A DNA stretch of 50,197 nt from Actinomycetes bacterium (GCA_021799035.1 JAJZBG010000014.1:1-50197); one strand, 5' to 3'; positions 34,984-44,675 are shown, counted from the stretch's first letter. The notes: generated from the sequence alone by a model not told the origin. Numbers and translations are program-made.

Positions 34984-36156
34984 TTACGCCGTGGCAAGCA
35001 CCTTGGCGTGTGGCATGCACAAATGGTCGTACTCGGCGATTACGATCTCATCGACGTCAGGACCGCAAGCCGGGCAGTTCGGATCCCTTCTCATCTTGAA
35101 GGTGCGGAACGTCTCCTCCAGCGCATCGTAGGCAAGAAGTCTTCCGACAAGGGGATCGCCCAGGTCGAGCAGCAACTTGATGGCCTCCATCGCCTGAATC
35201 GACCCGATGATGCCTGGCAACACTCCTAAGACCCCGGCTTCGGCGCATGAAGGCGCAAGCTCTGCCGGAGGAGGCTCAGGAACAAAGCACCTGTAGCAAG
35301 GTCCTACGTAAGGATTGAACACCGTGACCTGGCCTTCAAACCTGAATATCGATCCATGGACAACCGGGATCCTCTTCAACAGTGCGGCGTCGTTGACAAG
35401 ATACCTTGTTGGGAAGTTGTCCATTCCATCAACAATCACGTCGTAGCCGTCGATTATGTCCAAAACATTGTCAGCGCCAAGCCTCACATCGTAGGTGGTC
35501 ACTTCGACGTCGGGATTCAGAAGGGAGAGAGTCTTCTTCGCGGACTCCACCTTGCGCTGCCCGATGCGCTCAACATTGTGCAGCACCTGGCGCTGCAAGT
35601 TCGATGCATCCACCTCATCCATGTCAATTATGCCAATATGACCCACTCCGGCAGCTGCCAAATACAGAGCCGCTGGAGAGCCGAGACCCCCTGCCCCAAG
35701 AAGAAGTACGCTCTTCTCTAAAAGCTTCTGCTGACCGGCCTCGCCAACCTCGGGCAGCAGAAGATGGCGCTGGTAGCGATTTCTCTGCTCGGGAGTAAGC
35801 GTCTTGGGTGTAACCCACTTCAGGCCGTCATCCTTCCATTTGTTGAATCCTCCGGCCATTGATACAACATTGTGGTACCCGAGCTCCTGAAGTGACTTGG
35901 CAGCCAAAGCCGACCTTACGCCACCAGCACAGTAAACAACGATCTTCTGAGCTTTGTCAGGGATGCGGCCTTCCACCTGCACTTCGAGGTTCCCCCTAGG
36001 GAGGAACATGGAGTTCTCGATGGTGCCCTGCTCATATTCGTCGGCTTCGCGCACATCAAGAAACAGCCAATCCCTCTCTAACTTCGAGGCACCTATTGTG
36101 TCGATCTCTTCAATCTGAGACTTTGTGTTCAGTAAGATCTCTCTAAAACTTGCCAT
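34984..36156 (-). CDS. rhodanese - MoeB/ThiF adenylyltransferase fusion
   Basis: A 390-residue protein with a rhodanese domain first (residues about 15-115; active-site Cys76 in [11 protein letters not shown]) and an E1-like adenylyltransferase second ([21 protein letters not shown] near residue 150, [16 protein letters not shown]). Zinc cysteines are CYRC and CPAC. Such enzymes activate the C-terminus of a small ubiquitin-like sulfur carrier (MoaD, ThiS or CysO type) and the rhodanese transfers sulfur to it. In MoeZ/MOCS3 the rhodanese is at the C-terminus, so the order here is reversed. GGAGAG lies six bases before the ATG. No carrier-protein gene is adjacent. It could serve molybdopterin, thiamine or cysteine synthesis. 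Confidence 0.88.
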   Translation of the reverse strand: MASFREILLNTKSQIEEIDTIGASKLERDWLFLDVREADEYEQGTIENSMFLPRGNLEVQVEGRIPDKAQKIVVYCAGGVRSALAAKSLQELGYHNVVSMAGGFNKWKDDGLKWVTPKTLTPEQRNRYQRHLLLPEVGEAGQQKLLEKSVLLLGAGGLGSPAALYLAAAGVGHIGIIDMDEVDASNLQRQVLHNVERIGQRKVESAKKTLSLLNPDVEVTTYDVRLGADNVLDIIDGYDVIVDGMDNFPTRYLVNDAALLKRIPVVHGSIFRFEGQVTVFNPYVGPCYRCFVPEPPPAELAPSCAEAGVLGVLPGIIGSIQAMEAIKLLLDLGDPLVGRLLAYDALEETFRTFKMRRDPNCPACGPDVDEIVIAEYDHLCMPHAKVLATA

Positions 36157-36305
36157 GGGTTTCTCTCCAAGAGTCTTCGAAATTTCCCTTGTTAAAACCC
36201 TACCATATTAGTCAACATTCCAAGCTCATCAAATTTGTGGAACAAACAGGCCGAAAACCAGCAGAGCCTGAGAGGTTGTCTTGCAAAATAGCTTAGTTTT
36301 TACCC

Positions 36306-36905
36306 ATGGAGTACTACGAAGTTCTGGCAAGGCGGAGGATGTACCGCCATTTCTCCACCGATCCAATCCCCCAAGACGCCCTCGACAGAATCCTTTCTTC
36401 CGCAACCAGGGGTCCTTCAGCCGGATTTACACAAGGGTTCGACTTCCTCATTTTGAACGACGCATTGTCACTGGGACAATTCTGGAGCTTGGCACTGACC
36501 GACAAGTGGCGGAAAACAACGAGCATGCACAAGGACCTCTGGAACGCTCCAGTTGTGATAATCCCCCTGGCAAATCCACAGGCATACGCTCAACGCTACT
36601 CTGAGCCCGACAAAGAGTACTCAAACCTTGATTCGGAAGTCAACTGGCCCGTACCATACTGGCACATCGACACCGCATTCGCTTCCATGCTAATCCTCAA
36701 TTCTGTTGTCAATGAGAACCTTGGAGCTCTATTCTTCGGCCTGTTCAGAAACATGAACTCAATCAAAGAAGCTTTTGGCATTCCCGAAGGCTTGGTTCCT
36801 ATAGGGGCGATTGCCATAGGACATCCATCGTCGTCGGAGCTTTCGGCCTCATCGAAACGTGGAAGAAGGCCGAGATCATCTCAGTTTCACTTCAACCGGT
36901 TCTAG
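36306..36905 (+). CDS. nitroreductase family protein
   Basis: FMN-type nitroreductase of 199 residues. The N-terminal RRRMYRHFSTDPIPQDALDRIL and ATRGPSAG segments bind flavin; DTAFASMLILNSVVNENLGA is the usual dimer/core helix; IPEGLVPIGAIAIGHP is the family's C-terminal motif. No Shine-Dalgarno sequence is visible; a TAGTTT six bases before the ATG could be the -10 of a leaderless transcript. The electron acceptor is unknown. Because the CofE protein lacks the FbiB reductase domain, this gene is one candidate for the dehydro-F420-0 reduction, but there is no direct link. Confidence 0.85.
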   Translation: MEYYEVLARRRMYRHFSTDPIPQDALDRILSSATRGPSAGFTQGFDFLILNDALSLGQFWSLALTDKWRKTTSMHKDLWNAPVVIIPLANPQAYAQRYSEPDKEYSNLDSEVNWPVPYWHIDTAFASMLILNSVVNENLGALFFGLFRNMNSIKEAFGIPEGLVPIGAIAIGHPSSSELSASSKRGRRPRSSQFHFNRF

Positions 36906-37086
36906 GCGATAACCACTCTTCGACTAAATAGCACCAGGCAATCTAACTGGTCAGAGAATCGACGGCGACTGACAGTAACTGGAAGCGACCATACTCCAAT
37001 TCGCACTTTACAAATCCCAGAGAATTTGACACACTGATCACTGCTTCTCCATGGTATGACCAAAGATCCAATCAAGGGGGTTGATA

Positions 37087-37815
37087 ATGGAAGTTAGCGG
37101 TAGCGAACCTGGTGAAGGAGCAGATGATCTGTTTTCAAACTCATCAAGAGGCACACAATGGGCGCAAGCGAAAAAACATGAAACCTGGTTGTTCGAATCA
37201 CCAGTGCGCTTCACTGCTTGGAGGGATGTAAATATCGAATCGCTTGGATATGATCCGCGATCGAGCTACGTGGAAAGATTTTGGTTGCCGTTTCTCGGGC
37301 CTTCTACAATATTCATGGCCCGAAAAATCACTGAGTTGCTTGAAAGCGAGCCATACGGATTCGCAATGGACCTCGAAGAGCTGTCAAGCATGCTCGGTCT
37401 CGGATCAAACACGAGTAAACACTCCTCGGTCCAGAAGACACTGAATCGGCTTCTGGTTTTCGAACTTGCTAGAGTGATGCCCTCAAAAGCAGTTTCAGTC
37501 CGGCTGAAACTGCCGCCCTTACCACAAAGATATATCAACAGGCTTTCAAGGCCTATGCAGGAACTTCATGTCAGAGAGACTCAGGATGTACCCGAAAACA
37601 CCCTGGCTGCCGCACGAACTCGAGCGCGCTCTCTGGCCGTAACGCTTGCAAAGCTGGGACATGATCGAGCCGCAATTGAAAAGCAGCTCATCTCTTGGAG
37701 GTTCCATCCATCGGTCTGCTATGAGACTCTCAGCTGGATCGAAAACTCTTCCAAGCCTTCTAGCGAACGCGAAGTTTCCAATGAAGAAGCTGAAACAAGA
37801 AAACCTAAGCCCTAA
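37087..37815 (+). CDS. conserved-looking protein of unknown function
   Basis: About 242 residues, probably cytoplasmic: no signal peptide or membrane segment. The block YVERFWLPFLGPSTIFMARK, then LDLEELSSMLGLG-type residues and RLLVFELARV, and later KLPPLPQRYINRLS looks like a conserved domain, possibly with a winged-helix element; I recall similar actinobacterial proteins but no named family. The C-terminus is charged (SNEEAETRKPKP). The start is the ATG at 37087 with AAGGGGG six bases upstream; a TTG two codons earlier is the alternative. It stands alone between a nitroreductase gene and a convergent aminopeptidase gene. Confidence 0.7.
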   Translation: MEVSGSEPGEGADDLFSNSSRGTQWAQAKKHETWLFESPVRFTAWRDVNIESLGYDPRSSYVERFWLPFLGPSTIFMARKITELLESEPYGFAMDLEELSSMLGLGSNTSKHSSVQKTLNRLLVFELARVMPSKAVSVRLKLPPLPQRYINRLSRPMQELHVRETQDVPENTLAAARTRARSLAVTLAKLGHDRAAIEKQLISWRFHPSVCYETLSWIENSSKPSSEREVSNEEAETRKPKP

Positions 37816-37827
37816 CCACTCACCTTG

Positions 37828-37882
37828 CCTGGACAAGGCCAAAACGGCTTGACCATTGGTTTCAAGCCTGGCCTCGTCCAGG
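37828..37882. terminator. long imperfect hairpin between convergent genes
   Basis: An outer stem pairs CCTGGAC-A-AGGCC with GGCCT-C-GTCCAGG, and an inner stem pairs GGCTTGA with TCAAGCC. Together they span 55 bases in the gap between the unknown protein (stop 37815) and pepA (stop 37922). There is no T-tract on either strand. It may act as a bidirectional transcription barrier. Confidence 0.45.
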
Positions 37883-37921
37883 ATCAGACCTGTAGCACAG
37901 CCACACCGGAGACCACCCCGC

Positions 37922-39370
37922 CTAGTGTGATCTGGCCTCCAGATACGCACAGAGAGTCCTGACGCCGAAGCCTGTTGCACCCTTTCTGAAGTAGCGCTCA
38001 TCTGAATCTGATCTTGAAGGCCCAGCAATGTCCAAATGCACCCAAGGAGTGTCGCCGACGAACTCTTTCAGAAGCAGAGCAGCCGATAGAGTGCCAGCTG
38101 CTCCTGGAGCGCCAATATTTTTCATATCTGCCACTTCCGATTCAATATGCTTCTTGTATCGATCAGGCAGGGGAAGTTGCCACAGAGGCTCTCCGGCTGC
38201 CTCACCAGCAGCCAACACCCTGTCGATAGTTGCCGTGTCGTTACCCATTACCCCAGCGATCTCGCGGCCAAGGGCTACCACGCACGCACCAGTGAGAGTG
38301 GCAAGATCGATGATCTCGCCGGCGCCATCCTCGCAGGCAAGAGAAAGGGCGTCTGCTAGAACGAGGCGACCTTCGGCATCGGTATTGAGGACCTCGACGC
38401 TTTTACCATTTCTCGCGATGAAGACATCGCCTGGCTTAGTGGCCGATCCGCTCGGCATATTTTCGGTCAAGGCCATATAGCCGTCAACGGCAACCCCCAC
38501 TCCCAAATCGCCGAGCACCGACATGGTCGCAAGCACCGCTGCTGCACCACTCATATCGGTCTTCATTGTCATCATTCCCTCGCCGCTCTTGAGTGAGAGG
38601 CCTCCCGAATCGAAGGTGATCCCTTTCCCAACCAGCGCAACAGCTGCATTCTCGGTTCGTTCGCCAGGCCGGTATGAAATCTTGACCATGCGAGGCTCTT
38701 GGACGGATCCCCGAGAGACGGCCAATAGCCCACCCAAGGCCTCGCTCTCGATCTGAGCTTTGTCCCAGACGCGGCAGGTCATTGCATTTGAGCTTGCTAT
38801 CTCTTCAGCAATCTCGGCAAAACGTGCTGGCGTCATTGTCGCCGCAGGCTCATTGATCAGATCCCGCGCGAGACAAGCCGCATTCGCGACCGACACCGCC
38901 CGCGCGACAACGCCAGCCAGTTGATCAGCGCTGTCCGATACGATCACGAGCTGGGTCAATTGCTGCAAGGAGGACCTGTCAAACCCCTTCCCTCTAAGCG
39001 CGTCGTAACGGTAGAAGCCGAGTACTGCTCCTTCTGTAAAAGCCGCCAAGAACTCAGGGGGTACTCCGTGCCCGCTTAGCAGGGCAACTCTTACATCCTT
39101 AGCCAAAGCCCTGATGGCCCCAGCTCCGGCCACCCGGAAGCTCTCTTTATCCTGATGCTCCCCAAGGCCGACAAAAAGGGTGACCTTTTCGGAGTCGCGC
39201 GGAAACGCCACAAGCGTTTGCCCAGATTTGCCGCTAAATCCGCCACCTTTGGCAAGATCATCCCTGGGAACCCCTCCGCCTAAAGGTACCATTCCATCCT
39301 GAACTAGGTTGATTTCGAACGCCTCGGGAACGTCCAACGATGACTGCACGCTTACCTGCAACCTATTCAT
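37922..39370 (-). CDS. pepA: leucyl aminopeptidase PepA (family M17)
   Basis: Dimetallic cytosolic aminopeptidase. Metal/catalytic residues lie in VGKGITFDSGGLSLKSG, KTDMSGAAAVL and the family signature NTDAEGRLVLADAL. The N-terminal regulatory domain is shorter on sequence inspection but present; length is 482 residues. The start is the ATG at 39370 because AGGAGAG precedes it and the upstream adenosyltransferase gene stops 29 bases away; the frame extends to 39469. Co-transcription with the adenosyltransferase is likely. In M. tuberculosis its homologue pepB is close to dlaT, lipB and lipA, which are also near here. Confidence 0.93.
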   Translation of the reverse strand: MNRLQVSVQSSLDVPEAFEINLVQDGMVPLGGGVPRDDLAKGGGFSGKSGQTLVAFPRDSEKVTLFVGLGEHQDKESFRVAGAGAIRALAKDVRVALLSGHGVPPEFLAAFTEGAVLGFYRYDALRGKGFDRSSLQQLTQLVIVSDSADQLAGVVARAVSVANAACLARDLINEPAATMTPARFAEIAEEIASSNAMTCRVWDKAQIESEALGGLLAVSRGSVQEPRMVKISYRPGERTENAAVALVGKGITFDSGGLSLKSGEGMMTMKTDMSGAAAVLATMSVLGDLGVGVAVDGYMALTENMPSGSATKPGDVFIARNGKSVEVLNTDAEGRLVLADALSLACEDGAGEIIDLATLTGACVVALGREIAGVMGNDTATIDRVLAAGEAAGEPLWQLPLPDRYKKHIESEVADMKNIGAPGAAGTLSAALLLKEFVGDTPWVHLDIAGPSRSDSDERYFRKGATGFGVRTLCAYLEARSH

Positions 39371-39399
39371 GTCTCTCCTGATCAGATGTAGTTGAATGA

Positions 39400-39957
39400 T
39401 TACTTTTGAGGACCATGCGCCGACTTGGCAGTGATGTGGATATCCTCCTGCCAGCGTGCCAAGGTCCATACCAGGTCGGAAAGCCGGTTAAGGTACGGCC
39501 CGACCTGAGACTGGGGGTTTTCGGTCGTAAATTCCACACTTAGCCGTTCAGCTCTTCTTATGACCGTGCGGGCAACGTCAAGACACGCAGAGACCCTGTT
39601 TTGCCCAGGAACCACAAACTCCTTTGGGAAATTGAATTTCACAGTCGTCTCATCGATGAGCTGCTCAATCTTTGCAACCATTTCTGCACTAACCAGCGTC
39701 TTGCCTTCAATAAGCCTTGGCCGATTCAATCCATCAGTCGCCACTTCAGCCATCAATATCCATAGATCTGACTCGATTTCGAGCAGCATGACATCCAGCG
39801 CGCTATCGCGTTGACACTCACTTCGAGCTAAGCCAAGGAATGCTTGCGCCTCGTCAACGGCACCGTTCAGCTCAATTCGGGGTGAGTCCTTTTTTACCCT
39901 TCCCCCGAAGAGTAGTCCTGTGCTGCCGTCATCGCCCTTTTTGGTGTAGATCTTCAC
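39400..39957 (-). CDS. cob(I)yrinic acid a,c-diamide adenosyltransferase, PduO type
   Basis: Transfers adenosine from ATP to cob(I)alamin to make adenosylcobalamin. PduO/MMAB marks are YTKKGDDGSTGLLFGGRVKKD at the N-terminus, ELNGAVDEAQAFLGLAR and NRVSACLDVARTVIRRAERL with LNRLSDLVWTLAR at the C-terminus. The length of 185 residues is typical. The product is the cofactor of the methylmalonyl-CoA mutase in the same window. It is divergent from metH, another B12 enzyme (about 100 bases between starts). Confidence 0.93.
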   Translation of the reverse strand: MKIYTKKGDDGSTGLLFGGRVKKDSPRIELNGAVDEAQAFLGLARSECQRDSALDVMLLEIESDLWILMAEVATDGLNRPRLIEGKTLVSAEMVAKIEQLIDETTVKFNFPKEFVVPGQNRVSACLDVARTVIRRAERLSVEFTTENPQSQVGPYLNRLSDLVWTLARWQEDIHITAKSAHGPQK

Positions 39958-39973
39958 GCAACATCAAGACTAA

Positions 39974-40003
39974 TTGACCAACTGTCGAGCTGGCGCCTAA
40001 ACA
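39974..40003 (+). promoter_or_regulatory. candidate metH promoter
   Basis: TTGACC (39974-39979) and TAAACA (39998-40003) are separated by 18 bases in the short gap upstream of metH. The -10 match is only 3 of 6. A TTTAAT at 40050 close to the ATG is an alternative -10. The gap of 103 bases is too short for a typical cobalamin riboswitch. Confidence 0.25.
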
Positions 40004-40060
40004 GGGCTAGCTCTCATCGCACTCACAAACTCTCTTAGCGGCGGCTAGCTTTAATGGTAA

Positions 40061-43000
40061 ATGGCAGACTATTTAGAGCGAATCAGAGAAAAAGTACTCA
40101 TATACGACGGGGCGACTGGTACAAATCTTCAACTTCTTGGTCTCGATGCCGATGACTTTGGAGGTCCGGAGCTCGAGGGCTGCAACGAGGCCCTGGTCCT
40201 TAGTCGACCGGACGTTTTGGCAAATCTCCATGACTCCTTTTTGAAGGTGGGAGTCGACGCGATTGAAACCGACACTTTCGGTGCATTTCCCATAGTTCTC
40301 TCCGAATACGGGATCGCCGACAAGGCGTATGAGATCAATTTCAAAGCGGCCAGGCTGGCCAAAGACGTAGCGAGTTCCTATGCCAGCGCATCGAATCCAA
40401 AGTTCGTCGCGGGCTCAATTGGTCCGGGGACCAAGTTCCCCTCGCTGGGACAGATTACCTTCGACAAGCTTAGGGACTCATATCAGATCCAAGCGGAGGC
40501 CCTCATAGAAGGAGGTGTCGACCTTATTCTCATTGAAACGGTCTTCGACCTTCTCTCGGCCAAAGCGGCAATCATAGCAGCCAGACGAGCAATGGCAAAA
40601 GTTGGAAGGCAAGTCCCGATCCAGACTCAGGTCACCATAGAACTCACTGGTCGGATGCTGCCGGGAACTGAGATAGGTGCAGCCCTCACTTCTCTTGACG
40701 CGATGAAGGTTGACGTGGTCGGCATAAATTGCGCGACTGGGCCGGCAGAGATGAGCGAGCACCTCCGCCATCTAACCTCCCACTCAAGAACGCCGGTCTC
40801 ATGCCTTCCAAACGCTGGCCTACCATCAGTCGTCGATGGCAAGATGCATTACGATCTCTCGCCCGAAGAGCTCGCTTCATATCATTCGCGATTCATCACC
40901 GAACTTGGAGTCCGCGTCGTTGGTGGCTGCTGTGGAACCACGCCGGAACATCTCCGCCGAGTCGTTGAAGTATGCGCCAACTTGGAACCAGCCAGGCCGG
41001 CAATCGATTATGAACCTTCGATATGCTCGATTTACTCCTCCGTCTCGCTAGAACAAGAAAATGCCTATCTTGCTATTGGAGAACGCACTAACGCAAACGG
41101 CTCCAAGAAATTTAGAGAGGCTATGCTCTCGCAAGACTGGGATACCTGTGTTGAAATGGCAAAAGACCAGGTCAAGGAGGGATCTCATGCCATTGATGTG
41201 TGCGTAGACTTCACTGGAGCAGACGGAATCAGCGACATGGAAGCGATTGCTTCCCGCTTTTCGACCCAATCTTCTCTTCCAATTGTTCTTGACTCCACTG
41301 AAGCTCAGGTGATCGAAACGGGACTTAAGTGGCTTGGGGGGAAACCAATACTGAATTCGGTCAACCTTGAAGACGGAGATTCTCCAGGCACCCGCCTCGA
41401 CAAGTTCCTGACTCTGGCTAAAGAGTACGGAGCCGCCGTCATCTGCACCTGCATCGATCAGGAAGGCCAGGCCAGGACAGCAGAATGGAAGTTGAGGGCA
41501 GCCAAGAGCATCTATGAAATAGCCGTACAACGATACGGCTTGGAGCCTCATGACTTGATTTTTGACCCTTTAGCACTCCCGCTTACTACAGGCATGGAGG
41601 AGTCAAGGAAAGATGGGATCGAGACAATCAATGGTATCCGGGCAATCAAATCAGAGCTTCCTGGAGTCTTTACAGTCATTGGCCTTTCCAACACTTCATT
41701 TGGCCTGAATCCTGCCGCACGACACGTGTTGAACTCTGTTTTTCTGGACGAGTGCACGAAAGCGGGTCTCGATGCCGCAATTGCCCACCCTGCGCGGATA
41801 ATTCCCCTGTCAAAAATACCGGAAGATCAGCGGAAGGTTTGCCTCGATCTCATTTATGACCGCAGATCCGAAGGCTACGATCCACTCAACGAGCTGATCA
41901 CGATGTTTGAGGGAGTTAAGAGCACCTCGGAAACAGAAGTCGATCTCTCGACACTCGAAACCGGCGAGCGCCTGACACGCAGAATCATTGACGGCAATAG
42001 GAACGGCCTGGAAAGCGATCTAGACCAGGCTCTGGCCGATGGACATGAAGCCCTGGAAATCATAAACAGCTTCCTCTTGGATGGAATGAAGGTGGTTGGA
42101 GAGCTCTTTGGCAGCGGGCAGATGCAACTCCCCTTCGTCCTGACAAGCGCCGAGACTATGAAGACAGCCGTCAGCTATCTTGAGCCATTCATGGAAAAGA
42201 AGGATTCAGGTTCCAAAGGGAAAGTGGTCCTAGCCACCGTCAAGGGCGACGTCCATGACATCGGCAAGAACCTAGTCGACATCATACTGACAAACAACGG
42301 GTACGAGGTTTTCAATCTCGGAATCAAGGTTTCCGTCGGAGAAATGATTCAGAAGGCACTCGAAGTGAATGCCGATGCTATTGGCATGAGCGGATTGCTC
42401 GTGAAATCAACTCTTGTCATGCGGGATAACCTCATCGAGCTAAATGAAAGAGGCCTCGAATCCATGCCTGTCATCCTTGGCGGAGCTGCGTTAACGCGGA
42501 CGTATGTGGAAAAGGATCTTCGAGCAGTCTATCAAGGCAGGCTATTCTACGGGAAAGATGCCTTCGAAGGACTTCGAACGATGGAGCGCCTTATTGAGAT
42601 AAGAGATAAGGGCATAGATGATCCCGATTTTGGCAGGATCCTCTCCGAGCGAAAGCTGCCACCAAGAAGGTCGGAACGCGTAGAGGAATCTGGGGACAGG
42701 GCGCTTCCGACAAGGTCTCCGGAAGTGACAATGGACAACGAGATATTCGTTCCTCCATTCATCGGCTCACGCGTGGTGAAGGGGTTATCCCTGGATGCCA
42801 TCTCCGAATACCTCAACGAAACCGCTTTGTTCAGGAACCAATGGGGCTTTAGACCAAACCCTGGGGAAAGCGACGCTGATTTCAAAGAGCGGATCCGCCC
42901 AATACTTCGAGAGCAGCTGAATAAAGCTAGAGCAGAACAGATACTTGTGCCTCAGATCGTGTACGGATACTACCCGGTAGGGTCCTCTAACAACGATTTG

Positions 43001-43528
43001 ATTGTCTTTGCCGACGCCGAACGCACCCAAGAGCTGACCAGGTTTGCCTTTCCCCGTCAAAACAAAGAGCCATATCTGTGCATCTCAGACTTTTTCAGGC
43101 CCGTCGATTCTGGTGAGGTTGATTACGCCGCATTCCATATAGTAACCATGGGGCGAAAGGCTTCCGAAGTCAGTGCAGGATACTTCAGAGAAAACCGATA
43201 CCAGGACTACCTGCTCCTACATGGACTCAGCGTCGAGATGGCCGAAGCTTTGGCAGAGTTCTGGCACCATAGAATACGAACGGAATGGGGATTCGTCGAT
43301 GAAGACGGACCAACCTTGACCGGATTATTTAGGCAGCAATACAGGGGAGGCCGGTACTCTTGGGGATATCCAGCGTGCCCCAACCTCGAAGACAACGCCA
43401 CCGTAGCCCATCTGCTGGAAGCGGGCAGAATAGGCGTCGAGGTGAGTGAAGGCTTTCAGCTACATCCAGAGCAGACGACCTCTGCAATCATCTGCCACCA
43501 CCCGAAGGCAAAGTACTTCATAGCCTGA
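40061..43528 (+). CDS. metH: cobalamin-dependent methionine synthase MetH
   Basis: Methylates homocysteine using methyltetrahydrofolate through cobalamin. All four modules are present in 1155 residues: homocysteine/zinc domain (zinc cysteines in VGGCCGTTPEHL and the INCATG segment), folate domain (GERTNANGSKKFREAM), cap and B12 domain (VKGDVHDIGKNLVDIIL near residue 728 with the lower-axial histidine; MSGLLVKSTLVM) and the reactivation domain binding AdoMet (about residues 890-1155, ending in HPKAKYF). The enzyme is thus full length and self-reactivating. It converges on the M24 peptidase gene with seven bases between stops. Confidence 0.96.
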   Translation: MADYLERIREKVLIYDGATGTNLQLLGLDADDFGGPELEGCNEALVLSRPDVLANLHDSFLKVGVDAIETDTFGAFPIVLSEYGIADKAYEINFKAARLAKDVASSYASASNPKFVAGSIGPGTKFPSLGQITFDKLRDSYQIQAEALIEGGVDLILIETVFDLLSAKAAIIAARRAMAKVGRQVPIQTQVTIELTGRMLPGTEIGAALTSLDAMKVDVVGINCATGPAEMSEHLRHLTSHSRTPVSCLPNAGLPSVVDGKMHYDLSPEELASYHSRFITELGVRVVGGCCGTTPEHLRRVVEVCANLEPARPAIDYEPSICSIYSSVSLEQENAYLAIGERTNANGSKKFREAMLSQDWDTCVEMAKDQVKEGSHAIDVCVDFTGADGISDMEAIASRFSTQSSLPIVLDSTEAQVIETGLKWLGGKPILNSVNLEDGDSPGTRLDKFLTLAKEYGAAVICTCIDQEGQARTAEWKLRAAKSIYEIAVQRYGLEPHDLIFDPLALPLTTGMEESRKDGIETINGIRAIKSELPGVFTVIGLSNTSFGLNPAARHVLNSVFLDECTKAGLDAAIAHPARIIPLSKIPEDQRKVCLDLIYDRRSEGYDPLNELITMFEGVKSTSETEVDLSTLETGERLTRRIIDGNRNGLESDLDQALADGHEALEIINSFLLDGMKVVGELFGSGQMQLPFVLTSAETMKTAVSYLEPFMEKKDSGSKGKVVLATVKGDVHDIGKNLVDIILTNNGYEVFNLGIKVSVGEMIQKALEVNADAIGMSGLLVKSTLVMRDNLIELNERGLESMPVILGGAALTRTYVEKDLRAVYQGRLFYGKDAFEGLRTMERLIEIRDKGIDDPDFGRILSERKLPPRRSERVEESGDRALPTRSPEVTMDNEIFVPPFIGSRVVKGLSLDAISEYLNETALFRNQWGFRPNPGESDADFKERIRPILREQLNKARAEQILVPQIVYGYYPVGSSNNDLIVFADAERTQELTRFAFPRQNKEPYLCISDFFRPVDSGEVDYAAFHIVTMGRKASEVSAGYFRENRYQDYLLLHGLSVEMAEALAEFWHHRIRTEWGFVDEDGPTLTGLFRQQYRGGRYSWGYPACPNLEDNATVAHLLEAGRIGVEVSEGFQLHPEQTTSAIICHHPKAKYFIA

Positions 43529-43535
43529 ACCAGGG

Positions 43536-44675
43536 TTAATCTACGACGTGGAGCTCCCTGTCAACCCGGTTGAGGAGCTCGCAACCCTCTGCAGTGGCTA
43601 TGACTATGTCCTCTATTCGCGCCCCATAAAGGTTGGGAATGTAAATCCCAGGCTCGACAGAAAACGCGTTTCCAACCTCAACCTGCGCGGTGTTCCCGGC
43701 AACGATATAGGGCTCTTCATGCTCTTCGATTCCAATCCCGTGTCCGGTCCGATGGATGAAGTACTGATCATAGCCAAACTCTTCGATGTACGACCGACCC
43801 ACATCGTCAATGGTCTCGCAGCTGACGCCTGCTCTTACGGCTGCGACCTGGCGTTCCTGAGCGGTCTTAAGGATCGAGTAAAGCTCCGCAAACCTTCCAG
43901 GCATCTCACCTGTCACCACCGTGCGGGTAATATCCGAACAGTATCCCGCAGATCCGTCTAGCCTGAACTCCCCGCCAAAATCACACACCACAGCCTCAGC
44001 TTGACCCACCACCCTTTTGCCGGGCTCATGATGAGGCGATGCAGAATGCGGACCAGCACCCACAATGGCGAAGTTCACTTTTTCAATCCCCTCCGCCAAA
44101 AGTCGCTCGGAGATCTCCATTGCAATCTCGCGTTCAGTCCGGCCCACAAACCTCACTTCTCCATCGATGATCGCCTGAGCTACCACATCAGTTCTACGAG
44201 CAGCTTCCGCCAGCATCGCCTGCTCAACCGAATCCTTTACGCTGCGAAGGCTCATGGTGATTCGCGATGCCGGAAAGAAGGCCGCGGTACTCTTGCTCTG
44301 CAACTTCAAGAGCGACACCGACCAGGTTCTGTCTGAAATTCCCACCTGGCTTGAACCTGCAATGGCGCTGGCCACTATCTCGTATGGATCCTCCCATTCG
44401 TGCCAGGGCCGTACCCTAAAGAGGTCGCCGTGCCTCTCAACTCGAGGTTCCTCTAAAACCGGAATCACCAACACAGGCTGCTCGTTCCTCCTCACAACCA
44501 GCGCTGTCAGCCTCTCCAAAGGCATAGCTTGGTATCCAATGAGCCAGGGCATATCAGCACCGAGCGATAGGATCAGAGAGTCGCATCCCACTGACTCCAT
44601 TTGAGCCATAACCTTCTCAAGTCGCAAAAAGTAGGCTTTAGAAAACTGCTCGCTACCGACAGACAGCTCGATCAT
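43536..44675 (-). CDS. M24-family Xaa-Pro aminopeptidase-like peptidase
   Basis: Creatinase-fold metallopeptidase of about 379 residues. Five metal ligands are recognisable: CDFGGEF (Asp), YCSDITRT (Asp), HRTGHGIG (His), SVEPGIY (Glu) and ARIEDIV (Glu). An N-terminal creatinase-type domain of about 140 residues precedes it, as in prolidases and Xaa-Pro aminopeptidases. The ATG at 44675 follows a GGCGGA site; the frame also runs to a TTG at 44693. It is the last gene of a minus-strand group that includes lipB-lipA, E2 and E3. The substrate may be proline dipeptides. Confidence 0.9.
   Translation of the reverse strand: MIELSVGSEQFSKAYFLRLEKVMAQMESVGCDSLILSLGADMPWLIGYQAMPLERLTALVVRRNEQPVLVIPVLEEPRVERHGDLFRVRPWHEWEDPYEIVASAIAGSSQVGISDRTWSVSLLKLQSKSTAAFFPASRITMSLRSVKDSVEQAMLAEAARRTDVVAQAIIDGEVRFVGRTEREIAMEISERLLAEGIEKVNFAIVGAGPHSASPHHEPGKRVVGQAEAVVCDFGGEFRLDGSAGYCSDITRTVVTGEMPGRFAELYSILKTAQERQVAAVRAGVSCETIDDVGRSYIEEFGYDQYFIHRTGHGIGIEEHEEPYIVAGNTAQVEVGNAFSVEPGIYIPNLYGARIEDIVIATAEGCELLNRVDRELHVVD

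Noticed and set aside
37026-37060. TTGACA and TATGAC as promoter of the unknown protein at 37087
   Set aside because: The spacing is 23 bases, too long for a sigma70 promoter, so I did not annotate it.
39958-40060. Possible cobalamin riboswitch before metH
   Set aside because: The gap is only 103 bases and shows no B12-box sequence.
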